NCBI RefSeq assembly: GCF_002844575.1
Contig: NZ_PIQO01000012.1
Coordinates: 1 to 64,000, forward strand
Length of the DNA: 64,000 nt
Origin: Heyndrickxia camelliae
Lineage (GTDB): Bacteria > Bacillota > Bacilli > Bacillales > Bacillaceae_C
Direction: 5' to 3'
Part shown: piece after piece, positions 53,028 through 61,238 of the stretch
Layout: each line of letters begins with the position of its first letter
Position numbering within the stretch: position 1 is the first letter of the stretch
Position numbers and translations under genes: made by a program
The notes under the pieces: model-generated
The model's database searches: none
What the model saw: the letters and a program-made list of their open reading frames with translations, nothing else
What the model was told of the DNA's origin: nothing

Positions 53028-53411
53028 AGATGAAGATTTCATACAATCTTCACGTATGCTATATTGTTGGAGCTGTGAGCGACAGTCGGAAACATTCTAA
53101 ATGCCTAATAGTTTTGTAAACTTTTCACTCCTCTTTTGGAAATTCTCCGAACCACCAAGATTGTTGCTTTTGGTATAAGTATATAATCCTTGAAATGGAT
53201 AAGATTCGCACTCTTTTCTACATTCCATTTTTCATTTGATTGTAGAAAATTACCGTAAAAATCCTACTGCCGATTTTTACTCATATGTAAATAGCAATAA
53301 AGTTTAAGAAAAGAGCCAAGAACATATAATAATAGGGTTTCAAAACTTGGTACAAGTTCTGAAACCCTATTTGTTTACAGTCTGAGCCACCTCGGGGAAG
53401 TGTGTTTAATA
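53028..53411. other. Intergenic region without a recognised gene
   Basis: No coding pattern found on either strand. The only structure is a large hairpin, AATAGGGTTTCA ... TGAAACCCTATT (53331-53372, about 17 pairs with one mismatch and a five-base loop). It lies downstream of glyS on the minus strand but has no proper T-run, so it may be a stability hairpin or dispersed palindrome rather than a classic terminator. Confidence 0.6.
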
Positions 53412-54794
53412 TTAAAATTGAACTTTTTCTTCTAAGAATTTTTTCAAATCGCTAATTGGAAGTCGGGTTTGTTCCATTGTATCGCGATCCCTTACTGTAA
53501 CCATTTTGTCTTCCACAGAATCGAAGTCATAAGTGATACAGAATGGTGTTCCGATTTCATCTTGACGTCGATAACGTTTACCGATAGAGCCTGTTTCATC
53601 AAAATCAACCATGAAATCTTGCGCAAGTTCTCCAAATATTTCTCTAGCACCATCAGATAATTTCTTTGATAGTGGTAAAATCGCTGCTTTATAAGGTGCC
53701 AAAGCTGGATGTAGATGCATTACGGTTCTGGATGTGCCATCTTCCAACGCTTCCTCTTCATAAGAATCAATTAAGTAAGCAAGTGTCACACGGTCTGCAC
53801 CAAGAGATGGTTCAATACAATATGGAACATATCTTTCATTTGTTTCTTGCTCATGGTATGTGAAATCCTCACCGGAGTACTCCATATGTCTCTTCAAATC
53901 AAAATCAGTTCTGGATGCAATGCCCCATAACTCTCCCCAACCGAATGGGAATTTATATTCAAAGTCCGTTGTTGCATTACTATAATGAGATAATTCCTCT
54001 TCTGAATGATCACGAAGACGTAAGTTTTCTTCTTTCATTCCTAATGATAAGAGCCACTTCTTCGCATAATCCTTCCAGTAATCAAACCATTTTAGTTCTT
54101 CGCCTGGCTTACAGAAGAATTCCAACTCCATTTGTTCAAATTCGCGAGTACGGAATGTGAAGTTACCAGGTGTAATTTCATTTCGGAAGCTTTTACCGAT
54201 TTGCGCAATACCGAACGGAACCTTCTTGCGCATTGTTCTTTGTACATTTTTAAAGTTAACAAAAATACCTTGCGCGGTTTCTGGACGTAGGAAAATTTCA
54301 TTCGTACTTGATTCTGTTACGCCTTGGAAAGTTTTAAACATTAAATTAAACTGACGAATGCCTGTAAAATCTTTGCTTCCGCAATCAGGACAAGCAATGT
54401 CATACTCTTTAATAAGCTCTTCCATTTTAGAAAATGGTAAGCCATCTACTACCATCTCAATGCCTTTTTCTTCGAGGGCATTTTCAATTAATTTATCTGC
54501 ACGATGTCTCGCCTTACAATTTTTACAATCAATCATTGGATCATTGAAATTACCGATATGACCAGATGCTTCCCAAGTTCTTGGATTCATTAATACTGCG
54601 GAATCTAAACCTACATTATATGGAGATTCTTGTATGAATTTTTTCCACCAAGCTTTTTTTACATTATTCTTTAATTCCACACCTAACGGACCGTAATCCC
54701 AAGTATTAGCTAATCCTCCGTAGATTTCAGATCCTGGGAAAACAAAGCCTCTATGTTTGGCATGGGAAACAACTTGTTCCATGTTTGCACTCAT
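53412..54794 (-). CDS. glyS: Glycyl-tRNA synthetase, single-chain (alpha2) type
   Basis: Charges tRNA-Gly. 460 residues from ATG 54794 (AAGGAGA eight bases upstream; the longer reading has no site and enters the T-box terminator). Class II features: [35 protein letters not shown] (motif 1 region), zinc-binding [12 protein letters not shown] and [53 protein letters not shown] (motif 2), [14 protein letters not shown] (motif 3) and a C-terminal anticodon-binding domain. This is the eukaryote/archaea-like alpha2 enzyme, not the alpha2-beta2 GlyQS. Confidence 0.95.
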   Translation of the reverse strand: MSANMEQVVSHAKHRGFVFPGSEIYGGLANTWDYGPLGVELKNNVKKAWWKKFIQESPYNVGLDSAVLMNPRTWEASGHIGNFNDPMIDCKNCKARHRADKLIENALEEKGIEMVVDGLPFSKMEELIKEYDIACPDCGSKDFTGIRQFNLMFKTFQGVTESSTNEIFLRPETAQGIFVNFKNVQRTMRKKVPFGIAQIGKSFRNEITPGNFTFRTREFEQMELEFFCKPGEELKWFDYWKDYAKKWLLSLGMKEENLRLRDHSEEELSHYSNATTDFEYKFPFGWGELWGIASRTDFDLKRHMEYSGEDFTYHEQETNERYVPYCIEPSLGADRVTLAYLIDSYEEEALEDGTSRTVMHLHPALAPYKAAILPLSKKLSDGAREIFGELAQDFMVDFDETGSIGKRYRRQDEIGTPFCITYDFDSVEDKMVTVRDRDTMEQTRLPISDLKKFLEEKVQF

Positions 54795-54821
54795 CGTAAA
54801 TCTCTCCTTTTTAATGTAAAA

Positions 54822-55025
54822 ATAATAAAAGCTCTCATCCTCAGACTCTCTTGAGAGTCTGGGGACGAGAGCTGTGCTCACGCGGTTCCACCCCAGTTGA
54901 TACGCAAATTACGTATCCACTTTCCAATGTATGACTCCAGATCGCCGTTTCACTAAGTCTCTTATTGGGCTTTCACCATCCCCAATTCGCTTAAAAGATA
55001 ATCCCTTAGCTACTATAATTCCTTC
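54822..55025 (-). promoter_or_regulatory. T-box leader of glyS
   Basis: Minus-strand GGGGTGGAACCGCG (54881-54896) is the T-box core; terminator arms AGCTCTCGTCC...CAGACTCTC / GAGAGTCTG...GGATGAGAGC with TTTT (54826-54872). In stem I GGTGAAAGCCC and, after GAAAC, a GGC triplet fitting a glycine specifier. Confidence 0.93.
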
Positions 55026-55053
55026 AACGTCATAATTATTATTTTTAATGATT

Positions 55054-55082
55054 ATATTACAAGATGGTTTCGAGGAAGTCAA
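55054..55082 (-). promoter_or_regulatory. glyS leader promoter
   Basis: Minus-strand -35 TTGACT (55077-55082), 17-base spacer, -10 TAATAT (55054-55059). Confidence 0.75.
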
Positions 55083-55106
55083 TGTCCAGGAAAAAGGAAA
55101 AAAATT

Positions 55107-55155
55107 ATTTTGAATTCAAAATGTTATTGACTTCTTGGACTCAAGATATTATACT
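55107..55155 (+). promoter_or_regulatory. yceI-type gene promoter and palindrome
   Basis: -35 TTGACT (55127-55132), 17-base spacer, -10 TATACT (55150-55155). A perfect 16-base palindrome ATTTTGAATTCAAAAT (55107-55122) ends four bases before the -35; a possible regulator site. Confidence 0.75.
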
Positions 55156-55240
55156 TACTTACATAAAGTTACTTGATGAGCATTTCATCACAATATGAGT
55201 TGGATAAAATTATATTTTTCATAATATGGAGGTAATTAAA

Positions 55241-55777
55241 ATGACAAAAATCAAATGGGTAGTAGACGCAACACATAGTGCAATTGATTTTTCTGTGAAA
55301 CATATGATGGTATCAAAAGTTAAAGGAGCATTCCATAACTTTAATGCAGCAATCGCAGCAGATCCTGCTGACTTAACTACCGCAAGCATTGACTTTACGG
55401 TTGATGTTGCAAGCATTGATACACGTAATGCTGATCGTGACGGCCATCTTAAATCTGCAGATTTCTTTGATGTAGAAAACTTCCCTACAATGACATTTAA
55501 AGCAACAAGCATTACGAAAAAAGATGATGATGAGTACACTGTAACAGGGGATATGAACATTCATGGCGTAACTCGTCCAGAAACATTCACTGTTACATTC
55601 GAAGGTGTTGCAAAGGATCCTATGAGCGGTGCAGAAAAAATCGGCTTCAGTGTTGAAGGAAAAGTAAAACGCAGCGACTATGGTTTAACATGGAATGCAG
55701 CACTTGAAACAGGCGGCGTTCTTGTTGGCGATGACATTAAAATCAATATCGAAATCGAAGCGGCAAAAGAAGCATAA
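55241..55777 (+). CDS. YceI family protein
   Basis: 178 residues from ATG 55241, eight bases after GGAGG; the ATG at 55226 overlaps that site. YceI lipocalin-like beta-barrel: WVVDATHSAIDFSVKHMMVSKVKGAFHNF at the N-terminus, IDTRNADRDGHLKSADFFDVENFPTMTFK, YTVTGDMNIHGVTRP and FSVEGKVKRSDYGLTWNAALETGGVLVGDDIKI. The barrel binds isoprenoid or amphiphilic ligands in solved members. No signal peptide, so cytoplasmic here. Single gene with a strong sigma-A promoter. Confidence 0.94.
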   Translation: MTKIKWVVDATHSAIDFSVKHMMVSKVKGAFHNFNAAIAADPADLTTASIDFTVDVASIDTRNADRDGHLKSADFFDVENFPTMTFKATSITKKDDDEYTVTGDMNIHGVTRPETFTVTFEGVAKDPMSGAEKIGFSVEGKVKRSDYGLTWNAALETGGVLVGDDIKINIEIEAAKEA

Positions 55778-55865
55778 AAAATTTTAAAAAAGTATTAGCT
55801 AATTGATTAATTATTTCGTATAATCAAATAAGTGAAATTATCCATTAAGGGAAGGAGTGGATCGT

Positions 55866-55928
55866 ATGAAAGTGAAAAATTCTTTTCAAATTCCATTTCT
55901 TCTTACTATTTCAGGAGCAAGGCATTAG
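55866..55928 (+). CDS. Putative 20-residue leader peptide
   Basis: Short frame MKVKNSFQIPFLLT... ending GARH-stop, with a strong ribosome site (GGGAAGGAGTGG). Its last codons form the 5' arm of the terminator at 55913, so ribosome position could decide terminator folding, the classic layout of translational attenuation. No run of one amino acid is obvious. Absent from usual gene calls because of size. Confidence 0.5.
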   Translation: MKVKNSFQIPFLLTISGARH

Positions 55929-55947
55929 CCATTGCTCCTTTTTATTT
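55913..55947 (+). terminator. Terminator/attenuator before pyrH
   Basis: AGGAGCAA / TTGCTCCT, perfect eight-base stem with an 11-base loop and TTTTATTT, located 25 bases before the pyrH start and after the leader peptide frame. No complete gene precedes it on this strand after yceI, so attenuation of pyrH is plausible. Confidence 0.7.
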
Positions 55948-55971
55948 GTCTAAACGAAGGGGGAGCTTTAT

Positions 55972-56706
55972 TTGGCGAAATATCAAAGGGTTTTACTGAA
56001 ACTCAGCGGTGGTGCACTTGCAGATCAAAGCGGCAATAATTTCGAATCCAGCCGTTTGGAACACATTGCTAATGAGATTTTATCTGTTGTTCAATTAGGA
56101 ATGGAAGTATGCATCGTGGTAGGAGGAGGAAATATCTTTAGGGGCAAGCTTGCAGATGAATGGGGCATTGACCGTGTAGAAGCTGATAATATAGGTACAC
56201 TTGGAACAATCATTAACAGTCTGATGCTAAGGGGTGTTTTAAAAAGCAAAACCGATAAAGAGATAAGAGTCATGACCTCCATCCCTGTTACCACCGTTGC
56301 CGAACCGTATATTCGTCTAAAAGCAATGAACCATTTAGATAAAGGGTATGTAGTTATTTTTGCAGGTGGTAATGGGCAGCCTTATGTAACTACCGATTAT
56401 CCAAGCGTCCAAAGGGCATTGGAAACTAACTGCGAAGCAATTCTTGTTGCGAAACAAGGAGTTGATGGAGTTTTCACCGGTGATCCGAAACTAGAACCGT
56501 ACGCAAAGATGTACTCCCATCTTAACTATAATGATGTTGTCCAACACAATTTAAAGGTGATGGATCAGTCTGCATTACTACTTGCCCGCGACTATCAATT
56601 ACCAGTACATGTCTTTAATTTTGATGAAATTGGTGTAATGAAGAAAATATGCATGGGACAGCATTTTGGTACGTTAATTAGTCATGGAGAAACTACTTTG
56701 ATGTAG
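55972..56706 (+). CDS. pyrH: UMP kinase paralogue
   Basis: 244 residues of the amino-acid kinase family, phosphorylating UMP to UDP in pyrimidine supply. TTG start with GGGGGAG upstream. Motifs: VLLKLSGGAL (K10; the usual SGEAL glutamate is glycine), VVGGGNIFRG (50-57), AEPYIRLKAMNHL, FAGGNGQPYVTTD, VDGVFTGDPK, and MDQSALLLARDYQLPVHVFN. It differs from the housekeeping PyrH found in the frr/pyrH cluster of Bacillus, whose neighbours (tsf, frr) are absent here, so it is probably a second copy. A leader peptide and terminator precede it; fabH follows under its own promoter. Confidence 0.85.
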   Translation: MAKYQRVLLKLSGGALADQSGNNFESSRLEHIANEILSVVQLGMEVCIVVGGGNIFRGKLADEWGIDRVEADNIGTLGTIINSLMLRGVLKSKTDKEIRVMTSIPVTTVAEPYIRLKAMNHLDKGYVVIFAGGNGQPYVTTDYPSVQRALETNCEAILVAKQGVDGVFTGDPKLEPYAKMYSHLNYNDVVQHNLKVMDQSALLLARDYQLPVHVFNFDEIGVMKKICMGQHFGTLISHGETTLM

Positions 56707-56735
56707 ATCTGTTGAATAACAGGTCTATTTTTTTA
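56704..56735 (+). terminator. Terminator of pyrH
   Basis: TAGATCTGTT GAAT AACAGGTCTA (one mismatch) followed by eight T, overlapping the stop codon. Confidence 0.85.
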
Positions 56736-56764
56736 TTGACAAATTTAGCACCTGGTACTAGTAT
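56736..56764 (+). promoter_or_regulatory. fabH promoter with FapR-type operator
   Basis: -35 TTGACA (56736-56741), 17-base spacer, -10 TAGTAT (56759-56764). Between and over them is TTAGCACCTGGTACTAG (56745-56761), differing at two positions from the FapR consensus TTAGTACCTRGTACTAA. FapR represses fatty-acid synthesis genes until malonyl-CoA accumulates. Confidence 0.85.
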
Positions 56765-56807
56765 TAGTTATTATCATTAGATAGTAAAATAGGATGGTGA
56801 ATATCTT

Positions 56808-57797
56808 ATGAACTCAACAGCTCGTATAACGGCCATTGGAACGTATGTACCGGATAAAATATTGCGAAATGAAGATCTGGAGAAAATGGTTGATACAAAC
56901 AATGAATGGATTGTTCAAAGAACTGGCATGAAGGAAAGAAGAGTTTCGGGCGAAGGTGAATTTGCATCGGCACTTGCATGTAAGGCGATTGAAAATTTAA
57001 TGGAAACATATGATAAAAGTTTGCAAGACGTTGACTGTATCGTTGTTTCCACTACCACACCGGACTATGTTTATCCGAGTGTTGCATGCCAAATACAAGA
57101 CTACTTTCATATTCCTCATACAGGTGCCTTTGATTTGAATGCGACTTGTGCAGGTTTTACGTATGCTTTGCATGTGGCTAACAGCTTTATCACTTCAGGC
57201 TTACACCAAAAGGTATTAGTTGTGGCAACGGAGACATTAACAAAGGTAACCGATTATACGGATCGTTCCACTTGCATCTTATTCGGGGACGGTGCTGGAG
57301 CCGTTTTAGTGGAGAAAGATGAAGTTAATCCAGGTTTTATCGCTACCCACATGGGAACAAATGGTGAAGGCGGCATTCATGTTTACCGTAGTAATCTAGC
57401 TACTACTATGTTCGATCTCCCTTTAAAAGCTGATGGAAAAATCGTTCAAAATGGCCGTGAGGTTTATAAGTGGGTGTCCAGGACCCTCCCGCCTTCCATT
57501 GATATACTGGTGCAAAAAGCAGAAATGAATCTTAATAATATTGATTGGTTTGTTCCACACAGCGCAAATATCAGAATGATTGAATCAGTTTGCGAACGCT
57601 CCGGAATCCCGATACAGAAAACATTAACAAGTTCGGAGTTTTTGGGGAATACCTCTTCTGTTACCATCCCTCTTGCCTTGGGCCTAGGGATAAAGGAAGG
57701 CAAAGTCAAAAATGGTGATATAATGATGTTGTATGGATTTGGCAGCGGACTAACACATTTGGGTCATATCATCCGTTGGGATTTAGATGATAAATAA
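56808..57797 (+). CDS. fabH: 3-oxoacyl-ACP synthase III
   Basis: Starts fatty-acid synthesis by condensing acyl-CoA with malonyl-ACP. 329 residues of thiolase fold: nucleophile C114 in NATCAGFTYAL, histidine in WFVPHSANIRMIE and asparagine in FLGNTSSVTIPLALG complete the Cys-His-Asn triad. NEWIVQRTGMKERR and ILFGDGAGAVLVE are FabH signatures. Closer to the FabHB style of extra copies than to a fabHA-fabF operon, since fabF is not next to it. FapR-type operator on its promoter. Confidence 0.92.
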   Translation: MNSTARITAIGTYVPDKILRNEDLEKMVDTNNEWIVQRTGMKERRVSGEGEFASALACKAIENLMETYDKSLQDVDCIVVSTTTPDYVYPSVACQIQDYFHIPHTGAFDLNATCAGFTYALHVANSFITSGLHQKVLVVATETLTKVTDYTDRSTCILFGDGAGAVLVEKDEVNPGFIATHMGTNGEGGIHVYRSNLATTMFDLPLKADGKIVQNGREVYKWVSRTLPPSIDILVQKAEMNLNNIDWFVPHSANIRMIESVCERSGIPIQKTLTSSEFLGNTSSVTIPLALGLGIKEGKVKNGDIMMLYGFGSGLTHLGHIIRWDLDDK

Positions 57798-57803
57798 TGT
57801 ATA

Positions 57804-57830
57804 AGGATGTCTTCCATAAGGAGACATCCT
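57804..57830. terminator. Bidirectional terminator, fabH / lysR
   Basis: AGGATGTCT / AGACATCCT hairpin between convergent genes. Confidence 0.75.
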
Positions 57831-57832
57831 CT

Positions 57833-58711
57833 CTATTTCTGATGAGGGATAAAGGTGTTTTCCCGTAATAATTGTAAAAATACCTCTAAAGCCTTTGTTT
57901 GGAAAGGTGTCCTTGTAATGACCGAAAATTCACGTTTAATAGGAACCCCTTTAATCTCAATGATCTTTAAGGATTGTAATAAAAGCTCTTTTTGAATGGT
58001 CCAATTGGAAAGCAGGCTAATTCCAAGCCCCGCTTCTACTGATTCTTTAATCAGCTGCGTGCTTCCAAACTCCATTAATTTTTTTGGGGTAAAGTTCAGC
58101 TTTTGAAAAAACGCATCTTGTGCTTCCCTTGTCCCTGATCCCGGTTCACGCACTATCCATGTTTCTTTTTCTAAATCTTCTCTATTAATTAAAGGATGTT
58201 TCGAAGCAGCCACGACAAACATGGAATCCTCAGCAAGCTTCTCCACTCTTATATTTTTTTCCTTAAAATGCCCCTCTACAATTCCAACGTCTAGCTGATG
58301 ATTGGCAACTGACTCTGCAATTTCCTTTGTATTAGCGATGGTAATCGTCGGTTCAATATCAGGATAGCTACTCTGCAACTTAGCCATAATATGTGGAAGA
58401 ACATATTCCCCAAACGTGTAGCTTGATCCTATTGTTAAAATACCACTCGCTTTATTGGTAAGATCATCCACAATTCTTTGCATTTTAGTGTAAAGCCCTA
58501 AAATTTCCTTAGCGTGATGATAAACCGCATTCCCCGCTTTATTCAAACGTACATATTTATTTGTACGCTCTAGAAGGCGAGCACCAACCGCCCTCTCTAG
58601 TGTCTGAATATACTGACTCACAGCGGGCTGTGTCATATGAAGTTCCTCCGCTGCACGTGAAAAATTCCCTTTATCTACTACTGTGACAAAAACTTGCAAA
58701 TACTGGTCCAC
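57833..58711 (-). CDS. LysR family regulator (CysL/YeiE-like)
   Basis: About 292 residues from GTG 58711, which is seven bases after AAGGGGG; ATG 58717 lies too close to that site. HTH: YLQVFVTVVDKGNFSRAAEELHMTQPAVSQYIQTLERAVGARLLERTNKYVRL; effector domain from about residue 90 with GSSYTFGEYVLPHIM. Resembles CysL (YwfK) of B. subtilis and YeiE-type proteins. Divergent from the YeiH-type transporter, the standard pairing, with a palindrome between. Confidence 0.87.
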   Translation of the reverse strand: MDQYLQVFVTVVDKGNFSRAAEELHMTQPAVSQYIQTLERAVGARLLERTNKYVRLNKAGNAVYHHAKEILGLYTKMQRIVDDLTNKASGILTIGSSYTFGEYVLPHIMAKLQSSYPDIEPTITIANTKEIAESVANHQLDVGIVEGHFKEKNIRVEKLAEDSMFVVAASKHPLINREDLEKETWIVREPGSGTREAQDAFFQKLNFTPKKLMEFGSTQLIKESVEAGLGISLLSNWTIQKELLLQSLKIIEIKGVPIKREFSVITRTPFQTKALEVFLQLLRENTFIPHQK

Positions 58712-58749
58712 TACCATTCCCCCTTCCACACTCTATTATATAAATTTAC

Positions 58750-58767
58750 TTATGATGACTATCATAA
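58750..58767. promoter_or_regulatory. LysR operator palindrome
   Basis: TTATGAT-GACT-ATCATAA, perfect seven-base arms, containing a T-N11-A core, in the divergent lysR/yeiH intergenic region. Confidence 0.75.
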
Positions 58768-58838
58768 TGATTTATTTTTCTTATTTATGAATGTGTTATA
58801 TCCTTAAGTTACTAAAAGGCAAACAGGAGATGATAAGA

Positions 58839-59891
58839 ATGAGTTCAGAACAAGCTAATTTACTAACGGAAGAACCAAAAAAACAAGGATCTCCTTCTGG
58901 TTTCGGGCTATGGATTGGTGGCGTTGTGTTTACTTTTTTCATCGCCCTTCTAGGATTTTTTCTTGCAAAGGTTCCGGGATTTGATCATATCGGGCAATTA
59001 GCCTGCTCGATTATTATCGCTATTATCTATAGACAGTTTTTTGGTTATCCCGAATTAATTCGGAAAGGAATTACCTTCTCCTCGAAAAGACTTTTACGGG
59101 TTGCAATTATTTTATATGGATTGAAGCTAAATATCGATGTTGTTGTACACGATGGATTAGGACTACTGCTTCGCGATGCATGTGTAATTGCCTTTGCCAT
59201 TCTATTGACTATGTGGTTGGCAAAATTATTGAAAGCAGAAAAAATGATTTCGCTATTGTTAGGGGTTGGAACTGGAGTTTGCGGTGCGGCGGCAATTGCT
59301 GCTGTTGCTCCCATCGTTAAGTCAAAAGATGAAGATACCGCTATTAGTGTAGGGATTATCGCTCTTGTTGGAACAATATTTGCCATTGTATATACTATCT
59401 TACGTCCATTTTTACCTCTTAGCCCCGACAAATACGGAGCTTGGGCCGGAACAAGTCTTCATGAAATTGCTCAGGTTGCTTTAGCTGCCGCTCCGGGTGG
59501 TCAAGATGCACTTGCAATTGGCTTACTGGCGAAACTAGGTCGTGTATTCTTACTAGTTCCATTATGCTTCATCTTTATGTATTGGATGAACCGCAAAAGC
59601 AAAGGCGAAGGACGAAACGATGCAAAAATTGAATTCCCATGGTTTTTAGTTGGATTTATTATTTTAAGTATTTTAGGAAGCTATGTGTTCGGTCATTCTA
59701 TTTCTGTATCTGCAGGGGTAATGAATGGTGTTTCCATCGCTACAACATGGCTGTTAACCGCTGCAATGGTAGGACTGGGGCTCAACGTTAGTCTTAAGGA
59801 TTTACGTACCAAAGCATTAAAACCACTGATCGCAATGGTCATCACTTCCATAGTATTGTCGGTGGTAACATATCTGGTCGCTGCGTTGTAG
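58839..59891 (+). CDS. YeiH/UPF0324 family putative sulfate exporter
   Basis: 350 residues from ATG 58839 (AGGAG nine bases upstream; upstream ATGs overlap it). About ten membrane segments. Family blocks: LLRVAIILYGLKLNIDVV, LLLGVGTGVCGAAAIAAVAPIVKSKDEDTAISVGIIALVGTIFAIVYTI, AWAGTSLHEIAQVALAA and TAAMVGLGLNVSLKDLRTKALKPL. Predicted anion exporter of the PSE family; sulfate/sulfite is suggested in some members. Controlled by the divergent LysR protein, by inference. Confidence 0.9.
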   Translation: MSSEQANLLTEEPKKQGSPSGFGLWIGGVVFTFFIALLGFFLAKVPGFDHIGQLACSIIIAIIYRQFFGYPELIRKGITFSSKRLLRVAIILYGLKLNIDVVVHDGLGLLLRDACVIAFAILLTMWLAKLLKAEKMISLLLGVGTGVCGAAAIAAVAPIVKSKDEDTAISVGIIALVGTIFAIVYTILRPFLPLSPDKYGAWAGTSLHEIAQVALAAAPGGQDALAIGLLAKLGRVFLLVPLCFIFMYWMNRKSKGEGRNDAKIEFPWFLVGFIILSILGSYVFGHSISVSAGVMNGVSIATTWLLTAAMVGLGLNVSLKDLRTKALKPLIAMVITSIVLSVVTYLVAAL

Positions 59892-59902
59892 TGAAGAGTA
59901 AA

Positions 59903-59941
59903 GCTGATACTCACAGGGAGTGCGTGGGTATCGGTTTTTTT
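59903..59941 (+). terminator. Terminator of the YeiH-type gene
   Basis: CTGATACTCAC / GTGGGTATCGG (with G-U pairs and one mismatch) followed by TTTTTTT. Confidence 0.85.
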
Positions 59942-60039
59942 GGTTTATAGTAAATTCACTTATCTTGTTTCACTGTCATGGGAATATTTTGATTACCTAA
60001 CCATGATTTTTCCGCAGGGTTCTTTTTCTCACCTAATGG

Positions 60040-61140
60040 GATTTCATCACCTCCATTTTACTTTTCATCACTCTCCAAGGATTTTCCACCAGGTTCCTTA
60101 GCTTTTTCACACTTCCCCCCTCTTTTTATTGGTTTCATCACTTCGCTTCTACTTTTCATCACCTTCCAAGGATTTTTCACCAGGTTCCTAGCTTTTTTTC
60201 ACACTTTCCCCTCTTTTTTCTACACCTCACATTGGTTTCATCACTTCGCTTTTACTTTTCATCACTTTCCAAGGATTTTTCACCAGGTTCCTTGGTTTTT
60301 TCACACTTCCCCCTCTTTTTTCTACATCTCAAATAGGTTTCATCACTTCGCTTCTACTTTTCATCACTTTCCAAGGATTTTTCACCAGGTTCCTTAGTTT
60401 TTTTCACACTTTCCCCTCTTTTTTCCTCACCTCGCATTGGTTTCATCACTTCGCTTCTACTTTTCATCACCTTCCAAGGTTTTTTCACCAGGTTCCTAGC
60501 TTTTTTTCACACTTTCCCCTCTTTTTTCTACACCTCACATTGGTTTCATCACTTCGCTTTTACTTTTCATCACTTTCCAAGGATTTTTCACCAGGTTCCT
60601 TGGTTTTTTCACACTTCCCCCTCTTTTTTCTACATCTCAAATAGGTTTCATCACTTCGCTTCTACTTTTCATCACTTTCCAAGGATTTTTCACCAGGTTC
60701 CTTAGTTTTTTTCACACTTTCCCCTCTTTTTTCCTCACCTCGCATTGGTTTCATCACTTCGCTTCTACTTTTCATCACCTTCCAAGGTTTTTTCACCAGG
60801 TTCCTAGCTTTTTTTCACATTTCCCACTTTTTTCCCCTCCTCACATTGGTTTCATCACTTCGCTTCTACTTTTCATCACTTTCCAAGGATTTTTCACCAG
60901 GTTCCTTAGCTTTTTTCACACTTTCCCCTCTTTTTTCCCCTCCTCACATTGGTTTCATCACTTCGCTTCTACTTTTCATCACTTTCCAAGGATTTTTCAC
61001 CAGGTTCCTTAGCTTTTTATACACTTCCCCCTCTTTTTTCCCCTCCTCACATTGATTTCATCACTTCGCTTCTACTTTTCATCACCTTCCAAGGATTTTT
61101 CACCAGGTTCCTAGCTTTTTTTCACATTTCCCCCTCTTTT
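60040..61140. repeat. Array of about ten 103-bp pyrimidine-rich tandem repeats
   Basis: Unit starts (GGTTTCATCACTTCGCTT) at 60131, 60234, 60336, 60439, 60542, 60644, 60747, 60848, 60951 and 61054, a diverged unit before 60131. Period 101-103 bases. Each unit holds TTTCATCAC, TTTTCATCAC, TTTTTCACC and TTTTTTCACAC roughly 21-25 bases apart, so it grew from a shorter repeat. The units at 60234 and 60542 look identical, and a three-unit block (308 bases) is duplicated. The plus strand is about three-quarters C+T. The period is not a multiple of three and frames break, so it is not coding. Confidence 0.95.
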
Positions 61141-61238
61141 ATCAACACTCATCCTTCTCTATTCAAATAAATTAAAGAAACTAGCAGGAATTTCCCTACA
61201 ATTCATGGAAATTAAATGTTAAAAAGGAGGTTTCATGA

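Noticed and set aside
53331-53372. glyS terminator
   Set aside because: The hairpin is strong but neither side has a proper T-run, so it is described only as a hairpin within the intergenic region.
60040-61140. CRISPR array
   Set aside because: The whole 103-base unit is conserved with no unique spacers and no cas genes nearby.
60846-61170. Open frames of 69-73 residues reading VSSLRFYFSSLSKDFSPGS inside the repeat array
   Set aside because: They arise only because the repeat unit happens to lack stops locally; the 101-103 base period shifts frame in every unit and there is no ribosome site.
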